A DNA stretch of 64,000 bases, from contig NZ_JAHLEF010000011.1 in assembly GCF_018861755.1 (NCBI RefSeq), positions 62,001 through 126,000 on the forward strand, given 5' to 3'. Made by a program: the position numbers and the translations under genes. This stretch comes from Clostridium sp. CF012 (GTDB taxonomy: Bacteria; Bacillota; Clostridia; Clostridiales; Clostridiaceae). Numbering within the stretch: position 1 is the stretch's first letter; each line of letters begins with the position of its first letter. The notes beneath the pieces were generated by a model that made no database searches, had not been told where the DNA came from, and was given only the letters and a program-made list of their open reading frames with translations. This document shows, one piece after another, positions 63,911-64,000 of the stretch.

Positions 63911-64000
63911 ATGAAAGTTTTATTGTGTGTTAGACAAGATTATTATAAAAATTTTGCAGGAGATTCTATGCAGGTTATTAAGACAGCTGAAAACCTACTA
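63911..64000 (+). CDS. start of a probable glycosyltransferase, cut by window end
   Basis: 30 codons are visible, ATG 9 nt after a GGGGG ribosome binding site. The sequence MKVLLCVRQDYYKNFAGDSM followed by QVIKTAENLL resembles the N-terminus of clostridial GT-B glycosyltransferases that begin with a strand and the NFAGDSxQxIKTAE pattern. Too little is present to be sure. Confidence 0.5.
   Translation, partial: MKVLLCVRQDYYKNFAGDSMQVIKTAENLL

Overview
The window is chromosomal DNA from an AT-rich, spore-forming, motile Firmicute, almost certainly Clostridium in the broad sense. Evidence: strong AGGAGG-type ribosome binding sites with frequent GTG/TTG starts, an alpha/beta small acid-soluble spore protein, a PdaA-type cortex deacetylase, two chemoreceptors, and a PyrR attenuator in front of carAB. 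The species cannot be fixed from this sequence. I see no rRNA, CRISPR array, transposase or prophage.

Layout. 1-1571: end of an S66 LD-carboxypeptidase and a methyltransferase. 1616-5201: an ECF sigma factor operon resembling Bacillus sigY-yxlCDEFG, split by a small opposing gene and read from two near-identical ECF promoters. 5261-5527: a tiny lysine-rich gene behind a perfect consensus promoter. 5803-24649: an 18.9-kb single-strand operon of eleven genes, the most unusual part of the window. 24762-34801: mixed chromosomal genes (traX-like, GNAT, DUF4003, pdaA, an odd LexA-peptidase/helicase-like fusion, yfcE, MFS, DegV, aromatic acid exporter). 34923-44831: carAB behind a PyrR attenuator, then a polar amino acid ABC importer with argG and argH behind a promoter and an ARG-box-like site. 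44912-64000: sugar-nucleotide reductase-like, patatin, SUV3-like helicase, SASP, two tRNAs, cold shock protein, a decayed SNF2-helicase gene, acetate and Na+/H+ transporters, DUF4349 lipoprotein, two chemoreceptors, exonuclease III, a WG-repeat protein and the start of a glycosyltransferase.

The 18.9-kb operon encodes two zinc-ribbon P-loop GTPases, two large partner proteins of the GAP1 type, two beta-rich accessory proteins that are paralogous to each other, a degenerate GTPase, a large FtsZ/tubulin-like protein with intact GTP-binding loops, a second tubulin-like protein that has lost them, and two membrane-anchored von Willebrand A proteins with intact MIDAS motifs. The order is accessory-GTPase-GAP1, then pseudo-GTPase-vWA-tubulin-pseudotubulin-vWA, then accessory-GTPase-GAP1 again. 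I recall related GTPase/GAP1 gene sets being proposed from comparative genomics as NTP-dependent conflict (defence-like) systems, but I know of no experimental function. The tubulin pair, the duplicated cassettes and the membrane vWA proteins suggest a membrane-linked, GTP-switched polymer machine; that is inference.

Other points of interest are the autocleavable LexA-type peptidase fused to a helicase-like domain lacking its Walker B glutamate, a 5-bp repeat that frameshifts the SNF2 remnant, operator-like palindromes in front of the 18.9-kb operon and the DUF4349 gene, and a hairpin that may bring a distant Shine-Dalgarno sequence next to the start of the second GTPase.
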